Below, piece after piece: positions 1 to 11,015 of a stretch of DNA of 64,000 nucleotides. Position numbers and translations under genes: made by a program. Source of the DNA: Motacilla alba alba (lineage: Eukaryota; Chordata; Aves; Passeriformes; Motacillidae); contig NC_052046.1 in assembly GCF_015832195.1 (NCBI RefSeq), forward strand, positions 33,136,911 through 33,200,910. Direction: 5' to 3'. Below the pieces are notes generated by a model, which worked only from the letters and a program-made list of their open reading frames with translations, did not search any database and had not been told where the DNA came from. How positions within the stretch are numbered: the stretch's first letter is position 1; each line of letters begins with the position of its first letter.

Positions 1-1154
1 ATCAGAGAAATCTCACCCAGCTTCTCCGACAGTACTGAAATTGCATCAGTTTGTCATGCACTGAGCATGCCAGCTTCGCACAATATCATTTGCTTGCAAA
101 TGGGCCTGGCCCCAACGCCCTGAGACACATTCTTTGGTATCTGACTCTTGGCCTGTGATTTGTCATGTCTCTAGTGCTATCGGCGTAAAGTAATTTTAAT
201 AGATTCTGATGGTTTGCTTGTGGAAAGTAAAGAATGCACTACAGATTGTGTCAGGTAGCTTTCTATGGCATGTAGTTTGGTGGAGGCCCTCATGATGATG
301 ATAGCCAAACAAAGAATATGGAGAAATGAGAACCCTATTTTGAACAGTATTTAACACTGCCCTTCTCAACACCCTGCTGTGGACATCCTTGCTAACTCAG
401 CAGGTCAAGAACTTAGCAGCTCAGCAAATAGGGTTATTTGTGCTTCAGAGTTATTTATGGATGAAAGGATACAGCGGAAAAACAGTGGCCTTTTTGTCCC
501 TCTTCAAAAAGTGTGTAAAATTTGTAAATATGTTAATTAGTTTTGAAGAAGTAAACTGGATATATATTTGTCTTGGTGTTTACCTTTTTATTATTTGTTT
601 GAAGTATTAATACTCTCTAAATAAAAATCCCTTGTTTTTTAGCGAGTATGTTATATAATACCATAAAAATTTTTTAAAAGGCTTGTGCAATTTATACTAA
701 CATGTATCTTTTAGAAAATTATATGGCCCAAAATGTAAATTCCTGAAGAATTTCTACATAGATTTTAATTTATGTATTTATTTGACAATGATTTGATTAC
801 TAAATCTTTGTTTGAAGTTGTTTTCTTACACTGTGAAGAAAGTATGTGGCATTTTTTTAGTCTTCATTTGACACCACTGAGATGAGATTATTTTGCCATT
901 GACAACTCTGATCTTTGCATCATTTTTTTCAGCTGACTTCCTTAATTGATTACTACTTTGGTGTTAGAGCCTGCAGCATAGCTCTCCAGAATTCTGCTGA
1001 CACCAATCGATTAATGTGAAGGTGTTAGTTAGTGATTTCATCTAAGAAACATTCAAAACCATGTCAGTAATCGGTTCTTAAAAACTGTCAGATCACTGGA
1101 TTTTGTTAGTTTAAACATGTTAGTTTGGGTTAATAAGTATTTCTGTGGAGAGAC

Positions 1155-1305
1155 TACAATAACAACAACAACAAAAAAACCCCAACAAAACAGAAACCCA
1201 ACAAAAAAAACCCCAAAAAACCAAACCAAACAAAAAAACCCCTAAAAAACAAAAAAAACCCCAAAAACCTGACACCCCCCCCCCAAAAAAAAAAAAATCC
1301 CCACA
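1155..1305. repeat. A/C-only low-complexity tract
   Basis: About 150 bases composed almost entirely of A and C on the + strand, made of irregular CAAAA, ACCCC and AACAAC units, with a run of ten C followed by about thirteen A near 1275-1297. G and T are nearly absent. It translates on the minus strand as a Phe/Gly/Leu-rich ORF that is an artefact of the composition. It may be an expanded, decayed A-rich retroelement tail or a replication-slippage product; neither can be proved from the sequence. Confidence 0.85.
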
Positions 1306-2219
1306 CCTTGAAGTGACTCTTGTGGGAAGAACAGATTTTTTTCAGTTGTACATTAATATAGTACGTGCACATGCCTTAATAATTAAAAGACTGTTTTAAA
1401 ATATGTTCTTATTAATATTTAAGGTATCTCTGAGGAATTTGTAAAAATGCTTCAGCACAAACTATTTCTTTTTATGTTTACCTGGAGAATTTTTGGCAGC
1501 AGTGTAACTCTGAGCACCCCGCTAGCAAGTCTGTGCAGGTCTGCCACTTTCTTTTCTGCAGTAACTTCCACATTTGCTTAGCAGCTTTGTGTTGCTAAGC
1601 AAAATTTTGAAATGACCCTGCAATTTTTTTTTCCTTTTTTCTTCTAGATATGTTCAGAAAAATAGGGTTGTTTTATACAAGTCCTCAGAGTAATTCTGTG
1701 TTATGACCAGAACTTGCCATTCAATATTGCACATCAGAAAAAAAAGTTTCTTTTTAAGCTTGATATTAACTATTGAAAGCATGTTTTGCTTTTATTTCTT
1801 GGTAGAGTGTTTTGTAGGATGACTTCTTAAAACAACATAGATTTTTGCAGTGCACTAGGCTTTGTGTATGCTACTGTGCCTCAGTAAAACTTCTCTGCCT
1901 GATTTCCTAGGGATGGTTGCAGAGTGTGCGAGTTAGTTAAGTCCAGTGAGCATGCTGTGTTCACAGGCTTTATTTGTACAGAAGGCAACCTAAATCAGTT
2001 GCCTCTACACCAACATCAAAACCAGCAAAGTATTGTGGTCAGTGTAATATGCTTATATTCTGAATGTGGATGGGCATGCGCATACACATGTTTGTGGGTG
2101 CAGATATGGAGAAGCACACGCATATGTCAGCATTGGAAGGATTTATTGGGTTGCATTGCTGAAGGGTCTGTTCAAATTCCAGTATGACTTGATGTTTTAG
2201 TGATGTGGAGGATAGAATG

Positions 2220-2690
2220 AGAATGTCCTTATTTAAATTTGCCATTGACACCAAAGTGGAAGTGACTGTGATCATGCCCAGAGCAAGAGCAGAGTTTAAA
2301 ATAATTTTCATAAGTTGGAAAGTTTATTTAAGAAAGGAAAACGGGCTGCTAAATCAGTAGAAACTGGTGTCAAGTGTTATATTTATCAAAAAATAATCAG
2401 TTACATGGAGTAACATCCAAAAGATTAGGCAATAGATATTCCTGAAAGGATCTGGGGGTTATCATGCATCACAAGGTGGCCATGTCACAAGGGAAATGCC
2501 TGCTAGGGTTTCAAAAGATGAATGTAACAAAAAGGTCAGTGATGTGAAGTGTATACTAAGTGTGGAGTACCTGGAGTACCTGTGGAGTACCTGTGTCCTG
2601 TTTTATGTACTGCATGCTGAGAAACATGAATATATGAGAAAAATTGTGGACAAAAGAAGGCAATGTAGGAGCACTTAAAAGAAGTTACAT
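2220..2690 (+). mobile_element. Old degraded CR1 LINE fragment (3' half of ORF2 region)
   Basis: Pieces in the right order resemble the CR1 ORF2/3' region in sense orientation: a 'TTTGCCATTGACACCAAAGTGG' type block near 2239 (relic of the reverse transcriptase FADDTK box), 'AAAGGATCTGGGGGTTATCATG' near 2446, and 'CTGGAGTACCTGTGTCCTGTTTT' near 2582. Long gaps and stops lie between them, so this is an ancient copy with vague ends. A small internal expansion of the TGGAGTACC unit (three copies, 2561-2593) and a 16-bp direct duplication (2719-2734 and 2735-2750) lie in and just beyond it. The family call comes from remembered CR1 structure and would need an alignment to confirm. Confidence 0.5.
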
Positions 2691-3714
2691 TGCTTTCTGG
2701 ATCTCTGATCAGTGTGAAGGAGCTCTTTAGATCTGGAGCTCTTTAGATTGAAAACAAAACAGTGGGTAGGAACCGCATCACAATCCCTAACAATGAAAAG
2801 CTGTTGAATAACGGAGGCAGTTGGTCTGTGTATTGACAGTGTTGAGGTCTTCTGCTGTGCAGTCCTATCCACCAGAAGTACAGAGCCAATTATGAAATGG
2901 TTCTGAATCCCACAGATACTACAGCGCCAGAACATTCTTCAGGAGCAAAGTCTGGAAGTTTTGTCTGTACGAGGCTTAGAAGTTTCTTTTAAGAGTAAGA
3001 AGTACAGTTGGTAAGAAGTACAGCCTGGAGACAGCAAGAAGAGCCAGGTAACTCCAAGAAATAAAGAGCCAGGTTAGACCTCAAGTTCCTTTTTGTGAGC
3101 CCCCCATTGACACTTGGCTGTCATCCTTTGCATTATTTCAAAATTTTTTTTTGTATCTATGCCCAAATCTTTTGTCTCTTACAAATTCTTTGGCTTTCTA
3201 AAACTCATATTAAAGAGTGCACACAGAGTAGTTCTGTCTTTTCCTGAGGAATGTGGAAGCATCTCATAATGGAACAGTTGCTGAAACAGTCATGAACTTT
3301 TCCAGCTCTGATTCTTCATGCAAGAGAAAAAAATGTATTTTGTTAATTTGCCTAGGTAAGCCTTTTTCAAGGTCTTCCTAGGAGATAAAAATTCTAGATT
3401 TTTTCCCCATTTTTAGCTAATATTATTCAATAAAGTATTTGTGTTTGGCATTTATCCTGCTTTCATGCTTTATGTATCTGGTTCTATAACTGTAAATATA
3501 CATAGCAATGAAGGGAGGTGCAGAATATCAGGGCTGACATCTCCATTTATAAGCTAGTCAAGAAAATGCAAAAATTCAATGCTACTCTTACTTCAGTCAG
3601 TATGCCTCTTCCTGTTTATAGTATTTATCACAAAATGAAAGCTTTCTAAGTGTTTAAATTGCTGGATGTGTGGTGTTATAAGAGGTGACTAGATTGGTGG
3701 CTTAGGTGTGAAGC

Positions 3715-3795
3715 AGAAAGCAGTGTGGGGACCCGAGGGTTAGGAGTCCCGTCAGAGGTCTGAGTTTCTAATCCCAGTCCTGCTCACAGGTATGT
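3715..3795 (+). mobile_element. Possible tRNA-derived SINE fragment (MIR-like)
   Basis: The segment around 3730-3792 reads like the tRNA-related head of an old SINE: an anticodon-arm-like stretch (GGAGTCCCGTCAGAGGTCTG), a pol III B-box-like GTTTCTAATCC at 3764-3774, then CCAGTCCTGCTCACAG, which resembles the 'tcccagctctgcc' segment that follows the B box in MIR-type elements. A perfect A-box-like TGGCTTAGGTG occurs at 3698-3708, but the 66-bp spacing to the B box is longer than in a tRNA. No SINE tail was recognised. It could be a chance resemblance. Confidence 0.38.
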
Positions 3796-5360
3796 TTCTC
3801 CTCAATCCTGTCTCATCTGAAGGGCATGAAGATAGACTGTACAAGTTAGAAGGCTCTTCATGTTTACTAAATGACAGAAATAATAAAAGTGCAAGCAATT
3901 TTTTGCCATTTACTCCCAAGTGTTTTCAGGAGCTGATGAAAAAAATTGTATTTTTAATAGATTATTTCAGAGGGCTTTGTAGGGCAACAATTTTTTGCCA
4001 AATTATATACCGTATCTACAGAACTTGCTGTAGGTATTACCTAGTCTTTCATTTGATTAATGAATTACGTACTATTTTTAATTTTGTGGGAAGAGTTGCT
4101 GCTTTGTCAGTGTGTGCTCAAACATCAGCAATATCTCCATTTCCTGATTTTCTTGCATGTTCAGTGGTAATGCAGACCTTGTCTCTGCCCTGGTGCAGGA
4201 GGCATCATGTGGTGCCTCTCAGTAGTAAGTTCTTGTTTACTTATTCTCATGTGCTTTCTTTTAAGCACTGCTATGATCCATTCCATGATGTGATCATGTG
4301 CCTTGCCAGAAGTCAAAGTCAGAGCAAAGAATAGCGCTCTGCCACTTGCTATTCCAGTTCTCTCTTGCTACTCTTAGCCAAGGGCATACACAGATAGCTC
4401 AGCTTCCCTTAATTCTTGATGTATGTAATCCATTTATTGCTCATGTGTAGATGTAGCTTTTTACCCTTCGCACCATGGAAATCATCAAAAAATCTTCTGC
4501 AGTTTCAGCAAGAATAGTACTTTAAAACAGAAGGCTTGGTGAAAAATATTGGATGCACAGCAGTATGGTGATGTGCCACTGTCCTGAACGCTAAATAGAA
4601 ACCTCTCATATTTCACTGCTGTCTTTCTCATCAGTTGGGGGTCTGATGCTAAGTGATTTAAATATCCCTAGTATGCAAGAATCATGGTCACTGACAAGGA
4701 ATATGATTACAGTGATTTTTTTTTTTACTCTTCATAGCTCAGGCTATTTCTATACTTCTCAAGGTAACAGGGTGGGGTTGTGCTAGCAGCACAATAAGTA
4801 GGCAACACGAGTTGACATTTACTCAGTCCCCAGTTATAAACCCATTTTTACCTCCTACATTAAAAATGTTTTTAATTTCTTGTTTGTAGATAGTAAAACA
4901 TGATTCTGTTTACAAATTTTGAGCAGACTTGCAGAAGAGCATTGAGAACTAATTTTGACTAACTTCCTTCTGGGTGTTTTTAACCTAAGAGCTCTGTGCA
5001 TGCATGAACTGTTTAGCTGCTAGGAGAGCAGATGAGACAAGGTGCCATGAGAGCGTACTCGGAAAAGCAGCTGAAGAGGGAAATCTCCAAGTCAGGCAAA
5101 TTTGGTTTTGTACTCATGCAGTCAAACCGTAGCTTTGCACTGCTGTACAGTGGTCAGGGGTTTGAAACTAAAACAGGTAAAAAGCTGTAGTTCGATCAGA
5201 TAGCCTTCTCTCCTATTGACATGTTTGGTACTGAAGCTGACTTAGTAATAGCTGTGGCATTGCACTACTTTTTACTACCACAGAAAGGGAATTGAGGTTC
5301 CCAATAGACTCAGGGCCCTTTTCTGGTATACACAGCTTGGAAATGTAAAATGTGTTCTTG

Positions 5361-6290
5361 CATAGAATCATGAAGTGGTTTGGATTGGAAAGATTGGATT
5401 TAAAAATCAGTCTAATCGAACTCTTTAGCATGGGCACAGACACCTTTCACTAGATCACGTTCCGGGTTAGATTCAGCCTGACCTTTGGTACTTCCAGTGG
5501 TGGCATATCCACAGCTGCTCTGGTCAACCCATTCCAGTGTGTCTCCACCCTCATCATAAAAAAACTCTTCCTTGTTTCCAATCTAAATCTACTCTCAATT
5601 TAGGATTTTACGTTGCCACTTATCCTGTAACAATAAACCTTGGTAAAAATTCTCCAGTCTCAATCTTCCCTGTAAGCCCTCATTATGTATTGGAAGGCCA
5701 CAAAATCTCCCTGGACCCTTCTCATCTTGGGCTGAGCAATCACAACTATTTTCCTTTACAACTTGTCACAGCAGGAATGTTTCAGCTCTCTGATCAATTC
5801 TGTGTCCCTTCTCTTGGCTTGCTCCAACAGATGCATGTCTTTCATGTTACTGAGGACCCAAGCACTTCAGGTGAAATCTCACCAGAGCAGAGGGAGAATC
5901 TCCTCCCTGCTGACCATGCTGCTTTTGATGCTTCCCAGAATGCAATTGGCTTTCTGGGCTATGAGCACACATTGCTGCGTCATGCCCAACTTTTCATTCA
6001 CCAGCAGCCCAAATCCTTTTCTGCTGGGCTGCTCTCAACCCATTCATACTCTAGCCTGTGTTGATACTGAGGGTTAACCAAATCCATGTTTGCTTTTGGC
6101 CATGTTGAATTTCATGACGTTCATATGGGCTCACTTGTCAGGCCCGTGAAGGTCCCTCTGGATGACATCCCTTCTCTTCAGCGAATGAGCTGCTCTGCTC
6201 AGCTTGATGTTTGGTTCAGTTTTGTGTTTAGAGGGCACTTACAAGGCCTGGGATCAAACATGAGCAAGACCAACCACAACAATGGTAGAT
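5361..6290 (-). mobile_element. CR1 LINE, 5'-truncated, about 930 bp
   Basis: The + strand is the reverse complement of a CR1 3' end. It begins with the terminal CATAGAATCATG motif at 5361, followed by the 'tggtttggattggaaag' block, 'ccattccagtgtgtctccaccctcat', and the 'ctccaacagatgcatgtct', 'tttgatgcttcccagaatgcaattggctttctgggct', 'atgttgaatttcatgacgttc' and 'ctctggatgacatcccttct' blocks in the expected order. The element therefore lies antisense to SNX24 with its 3' end at 5361 and is truncated near 6290. Divergence from CR1 consensus is moderate. The 175-aa and 104-aa ORFs over 5537-6077 read the non-coding strand of this repeat and are not genes. Confidence 0.9.
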
Positions 6291-7012
6291 CACTTGCTCA
6301 ATGAATTATGCTAAGATCTTGAGGAATAAGTTTTTAATTATCACTTGAGGCAAGCCCAGTGGGATTGATTATATTGTACATGGACAGGATTACTTCTTGA
6401 ATTCTGTGACTTTGGAGTTCTTGACTTTTAGCCTTTATAGTTTTGTAGTATTTCTTTTGATGGAATAATGTCTGAATTTATACTTTACTGTAATACTCAG
6501 TATTTCAGTGAAAACAGTAGAAAAGTTCACTGTGTAGTTTGGGGAAAAAATAGCTGAGTTACAGGCTTCTTAAATGTTTTATAACACGTCACTGTTGGTT
6601 TCTTTTTTTTTCCTTCTCCTTTGTGTAACACTGTAAATATTTAAATATGGCTCCCAAAAATAAAATCTTTCTAAAATGCTGAGCTGCTTTTGAAGGCTCT
6701 AGGGATTTGGTGAATTAAGTTAGAACTGGTTGAATGCATTTTAAAAATAACTTGTGGCTGTAATTATTTGCTTCAACAGCTTGCCTGGTGGTCAGAAGTA
6801 AGAGCCAGGGTGCAGGTCAGCCTGTTGGTGGCCACTGAAACAGCTGGAGGTCCAGTTTTTGCCTCTGGACCTGGAGGCTAACTCAGCTACTCCTGAGCAG
6901 CCTTTTTTGTAAGCTCCCAAGATGAGCACATATTGAGTAACGTTGGACAGACTTGGTTTAGATGCAATGGAAAACTTGCAGTCACTCCAGAAAATTCCTT
7001 TCTAATTAGCAG

Positions 7013-7087
7013 AAATTTTGAAGCAGAGAAATTGCTTAGGCTTTTTAAGCAAAGGTTTTCCTCAGAAGATGAAATCAGTACTATTTT
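7013..7087 (+). other. Weak exon-like segment upstream of the 8199 candidate
   Basis: After a CTTTCTAATTAGCAG acceptor-like sequence, the frame from 7014 reads as a charged amphipathic peptide (NFEAEKLLRLFKQRFSSEDE...) and stops at TAG 7095-7097. A GT at 7088 would leave two bases of a codon, which is the phase that the next candidate exon at 8199 requires, but GTCTTA is a poor donor. It is listed only because phase and composition fit; by itself it is not convincing. It may be chance. Confidence 0.15.
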
Positions 7088-8198
7088 GTCTTACTAGGTT
7101 GTTTGGATTACTCCTAGATGAAGTGAAGTCAGAGGCAAATATTTGTTTTATTTGTTCTGTCTCCTGCACTTTATGTTGTAATCCTGTATTTGTTACTAAA
7201 AAGTCCAATGGTCAAAGAAATAGATTTAGAATTCACACTTAGCTTAATTTTGCTGTTTTCTGGTTCTTGATTCTAGCTGGATTCTGATCCAAGTATGTGT
7301 ATGTGTGTCTCATATGTCTATTTAGAAATATAGGAGAACATTCAGCAGTTCAAATAAACAGCCATACCCTTCTTTTACTTTCCTGTTAATATACTCATAT
7401 TAGTGCTAAGATCTTTAATATATTCTCCTACAGCATTAAAATAATAAAAGAATGTATTAGTTGATAAATTGTATGTGTTTTGGAGCTCTATTGATTACCT
7501 CACTTACTAGTTGAGCATTAAAGGAGACTGTATTTAGACAAATAATGAAATGCTCTTGTGACTTAATTTTTAGGTATAAAATAAAAGAGTAGCAAGCAAA
7601 ATCTGAATCATGGGGGCTTGTTGTAATTCACATTAATGTTCAATTTTGAATGTACAAGAAGTATATATTTTTCTCATTTAGAAACATCCAGTACACTTAA
7701 GATTGTTTCTTCTGGGTGTTTTTTAAGTTGCTTTTTTTTCTTTAATTAAAATCTTCATAATAATATGGTTTTCAGCTATAGATACTGTTATATAGGTGAT
7801 AGTCTTTACAAGCCATCTACTTGATAATTTTGGGTGTTTATAATTGCAAGAGGAATTCAAGTTTAAAAGCCCATAGGAAGCACTGGAATATTTTTGCCTC
7901 TACTAAGTTACTAGTACTAGTCATTCTGTAGCTTGAATAAGGTATGTATGCTCAGCCTGAGGGTTGTCCATGTAAGTTAGCTAGGGTTCCATCCTTGGAG
8001 AGTGATGGCTCTTGTCGGTTTGTGTCTTTGCTGGGGTGCCTAACAGACCAGTAGGGGTCACTCTATGCATTGAATTTAGGGAACCTGTTGGTAATTTTAA
8101 TTACTCTTTTTGATTGCATATGCTAGCACTCTTGAAAAGAACAAATCCTAGAGGACAGTTCTACTCATTTTTTATTAAGTTAATGTTTTTTCTTTGAG

Positions 8199-8418
8199 CT
8201 GGGAGTATCTGTACAAAGCACGTACAATAGTTAACAGTTATAAACTAGCTATGAAACATGGCTATATCACAGACTGGATATCTTATGATAAAATTTCAGA
8301 AGAGTTTTTGAAAGAGTCTTCACAGTTTGCTGAAAGAGTGTGTGCTGAAAAGAAAGTGATTCTGGTTGGGGATGCTGTATTTCCATGCCCCAACTCAATA
8401 AAAAGGCTGGAAAATCTG
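8199..8418 (+). CDS. Candidate coding exon of an unidentified gene nested in SNX24 intron 1
   Basis: An open frame spans 8179-8511. A T-rich tract ending in TTTCTTTGAG (8189-8198) could be an acceptor and CTG|GTGAGG at 8416-8424 a good donor, which would give a 220-nt exon. One base completes a codon, then 73 codons run to a phase-0 end. The peptide looks protein-like, with W, Y, K and E spread through it (for example WEYLYKARTIVNSYK and DKISEEFLKESSQ). First codon positions are about 62% purine and about one third G, well above the local base composition and typical of coding DNA. I recognise no domain or family. The phase fits the candidate at 9006-9170. ORFs of this length also arise by chance in 64 kb of AT-rich DNA, so this stays a candidate. 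Confidence 0.35.
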
Positions 8419-9005
8419 GTGAGGCAGGTCAATGTGCCGCATAAATATTTCAGTGATGTATTCTTCCATTTCTCTCAAAGTCAAACTTTAATGCCATTTT
8501 TAAAACTCTAGCAGAAGGATATCAAGCATGTGTGCATCTGTTAAATGAAAGAGATAGGTAAAGATATCCTGGTCTTCTAAGTCAGGCAGTTAATTGTGCA
8601 ACTAGTTGATGATCAAATGCAGTCACTTCAAACCAATATATAAGATCCATCTGTTTCCAGTTTTTCTGTAGTGGCAGTGTTGTGAAATATATCTTTCCCT
8701 CCTGCTCTCTTCTCAAATCTATGTTAGGATTTAAAATGTTTTCCATGTAAGATTGGAGAAAGCTGAAAGCATCTTAATGCTTGTGAAAGGACATAATCAT
8801 TTCTTAAATGAGGCATTTATCCAGTTTTAAATTAAAGACTGAGATTTGTACTTCATAATACTTTCTTTACTAAGATTCCTTAATGAGGGATGCATTGCAC
8901 ATTTTGATGGAACTAGCTATGCTATTTATATTCCTATCCTTTCCATGACCTCCTCTTCCACACTTACTGCAGTAGTTTATGTATTTGTGTTTTTCTGTGC
9001 CACAG

Positions 9006-9170
9006 TTGTGCACAGGAGATCAGCTCTTATTTCAAAAGAGAAAAGGAAACCACAGAGAATCTTCAATTAAGTGGTCTGTGGGAAAAGCCCAGCAAAAATC
9101 ACTCCAGTCTGGTGGGCTAACTGAAATCCAGGATCTGAGAGTTCAGTTTCTGACTGAACTTCAGTTTCAG
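9006..9170 (+). CDS. Candidate second coding exon of the same unidentified gene
   Basis: Preceded by a strong acceptor (TTTGTGTTTTTCTGTGCCACAG ending at 9005) and followed by CAG|GCAAGT at 9168-9176, the classic form of the minor GC-AG donor. The segment is 165 nt, exactly 55 codons, phase 0 at both ends, so it joins in frame to the candidate ending at 8418 across a 587-bp intron. The peptide is hydrophilic and rich in Gln and Ser (segments such as RESSIKWSVGKAQQKSLQ and LTEIQDLRVQFLTELQ). No family is recognised. The frame stays open past the donor to 9357, so it could also be a terminal exon. If real, it lies on the SNX24 sense strand within intron 1. Confidence 0.33.
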
Positions 9171-10119
9171 GCAAGTCAAAGTAGTCTCGTAGTTTGCTTC
9201 ATAAAAGCATGGATAGCCATGTGGAGTCAGGTGAAACAGACAGAGCAGAAGAGCATATTTGTAATATTCATGATCTTTGCTTCAGAGGCTGCCTGTAAGG
9301 ATAAAGTGATTAATTTCAATAATACTGACAACAAGAGCAGATGGGAGCAGAAAAAGTAATAGCAAGGTAGTAAGGACTAGCATTTGCTTGTTTTTCTGTG
9401 CCTGATGAGATTTGCTTAATTTGATTGATAAGGGTATCTGAAAACTTGTGCTGATCACTTTTGCATACATTGCACTTTGACAAAAAAACAAAAGATCAGC
9501 TCAGGTGTGTGTCTGTCCATTTTTCAGTGAAGTGGTTGAAATTCCATTTGTGTTGGTAATTTTTTAATATAGTAAAGAGTATAGTTTCTTCTTTTTGTTA
9601 ACTGTTGTCTCTTTACTTAGAAGTGTGTATCAGGGAAGAAAGGGAAAGATGAAGAAATAAGAGATAAGAAGAGTGTTGATCTTTTCCTTGTATTCTTAGT
9701 TCATAAAAATGATACTTCATTTCTTTAAGTAGTTCAGAAATTTGTATCTTACAAGCAGAGAAATGTCTTTAAATGATGATGCTGCATTTTTAATTGGAAT
9801 GGAATAACAAATTTTGTAATCCTGTAACATGAAAATTATTAGCATCTTTCCAGCAAATGTTACTTGAATTCACAAAATTAATCAATTTTAGTGTACTTTT
9901 TCAGTGAGACTTTCTGTTTTTCCTTCTTGCAGTATTTTTTCTCCACATTCCTAGTGAAGTCATTATGGCTTAAATAAATCATAGCTTTTCTTTATTTTCT
10001 CTCTGCCCCCAGGTGTACTGGTTGTTCTGATCATCTAAGCCTAACATATTTTAATGCCTTTATATGTAGCTCTTATTTCTCCAAAACTGATCTTTGAAAG
10101 AAAAGCTTGCTCTCCTTTT

Positions 10120-10690
10120 CACAGAATCAGAGAATGTTTAAGGTTGGAAGGGACCACTGGAGGTAACTTTCACCAATCTCCCTATTCAAGGAGAGCCCAC
10201 AGAGTACATTATTCAGGGTAGTGTCCACATGGCTTTTGATTATCCTGCAGTGAGGGAGACTCCAAAACCTCTCTGGGCAATTTTTCCAGTGCTCAGTCAC
10301 TCTCACAGTGAAGTTCTTCCACATATTCAGGTGGAACTTCTAGTGCATCAGTTTCTGCCCATTGCCTCATTCTGTTACTTGGCACCACCAAGAAGAGCCT
10401 GGTCCATCCTCTTGGCACCTTTCCTTCAGATAGCCATGGATATTGAGAGAGTCCCCTCTTAACTGTCTCTTCTAAAGGCTAAACAGTCCCAGCTCCCTCA
10501 GCCTTCCTTGTAAGAGACATTCCCCAGTCCCCTAAAAACCTTTGAAAGCCCTCTGTTGGCCCTAGCCCAGGAATTTCATGTCTCTGTTATGCTGAGGATT
10601 CCAGAGGTGGTAGTGGGGATCAAGCACAGTTCCTTTTGGCCCAGCGTACCGTAACATGGCTGCTTGTCTAACTCCAGATCCCCACCAAAA
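10120..10690 (-). mobile_element. CR1 LINE, 5'-truncated, about 570 bp
   Basis: Starts with CACAGAATCAGAGAATG (reverse complement of the CR1 3' terminus), then 'aaggttggaagggaccactggaggt', 'ctctgggcaatttttccagtgctcagtcactctcacagtgaag', 'gcccattgcctcattctgttactt' and 'ggctaaacagtcccagctccctcagcc' in CR1 order. It is antisense to SNX24, with the 3' end at 10120, fading near 10690. The subfamily differs from the copy at 5361. Small ORFs across it are shadows of the repeat. Confidence 0.9.
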
Positions 10691-10963
10691 TTAATTTCAA
10701 ATAATTTTAAATACTATATTATGTTTTATTATGTTTACTGCAACTTTAAAAGAGTGAACATGCGAGTATTTCCACCTCCTCGGTTGTTGCATGTAGCAAA
10801 ATTCTACAGTAGCTTTACAGTATTGTTGCTAACATGATAGCACAGAGATTATTAGCTTCAGTTAGGTAATGCTAATACTTTCCTACACCATGTTACTTAA
10901 TGTGACCACAGATGATTTATTTTAGTAATTAATGTTATAGTGATACATAGTTGGGAGATTATA

Positions 10964-11015
10964 GGGTTTGGGGAGATTTTTTGTGGGTTGTTTTGTTTTG
11001 TTTTGGTTTTGTTTG
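10964..11015. repeat. G/T-rich simple repeat (TTTTG)n-like
   Basis: A run of G and T on the + strand with several TTTTG/TTTGG units (GTTTTGTTTTGTTTTGG). Pentamer slippage is the simplest explanation. It holds no gene. Confidence 0.75.

Noticed and set aside
1154..1372. Minus-strand Phe/Gly/Leu-rich ORF
   Set aside because: Produced by the A/C-only low-complexity tract; no protein-like sequence.
3698..3774. A functional tRNA gene using the A-box-like and B-box-like sequences
   Set aside because: The 66-bp spacing, no acceptor-stem pairing and no pol III terminator directly after; at most a SINE relic.
5537..6077. Overlapping + strand ORFs of 175 and 104 codons
   Set aside because: They read the antisense of a CR1 3' region; every block aligns with the repeat, so they are repeat shadows.
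6858..6884. Hairpin AGGTCCAG...CTGGACCT as an ncRNA or terminator
   Set aside because: An 8-bp stem with a short loop is common by chance, and nothing nearby supports an RNA gene.
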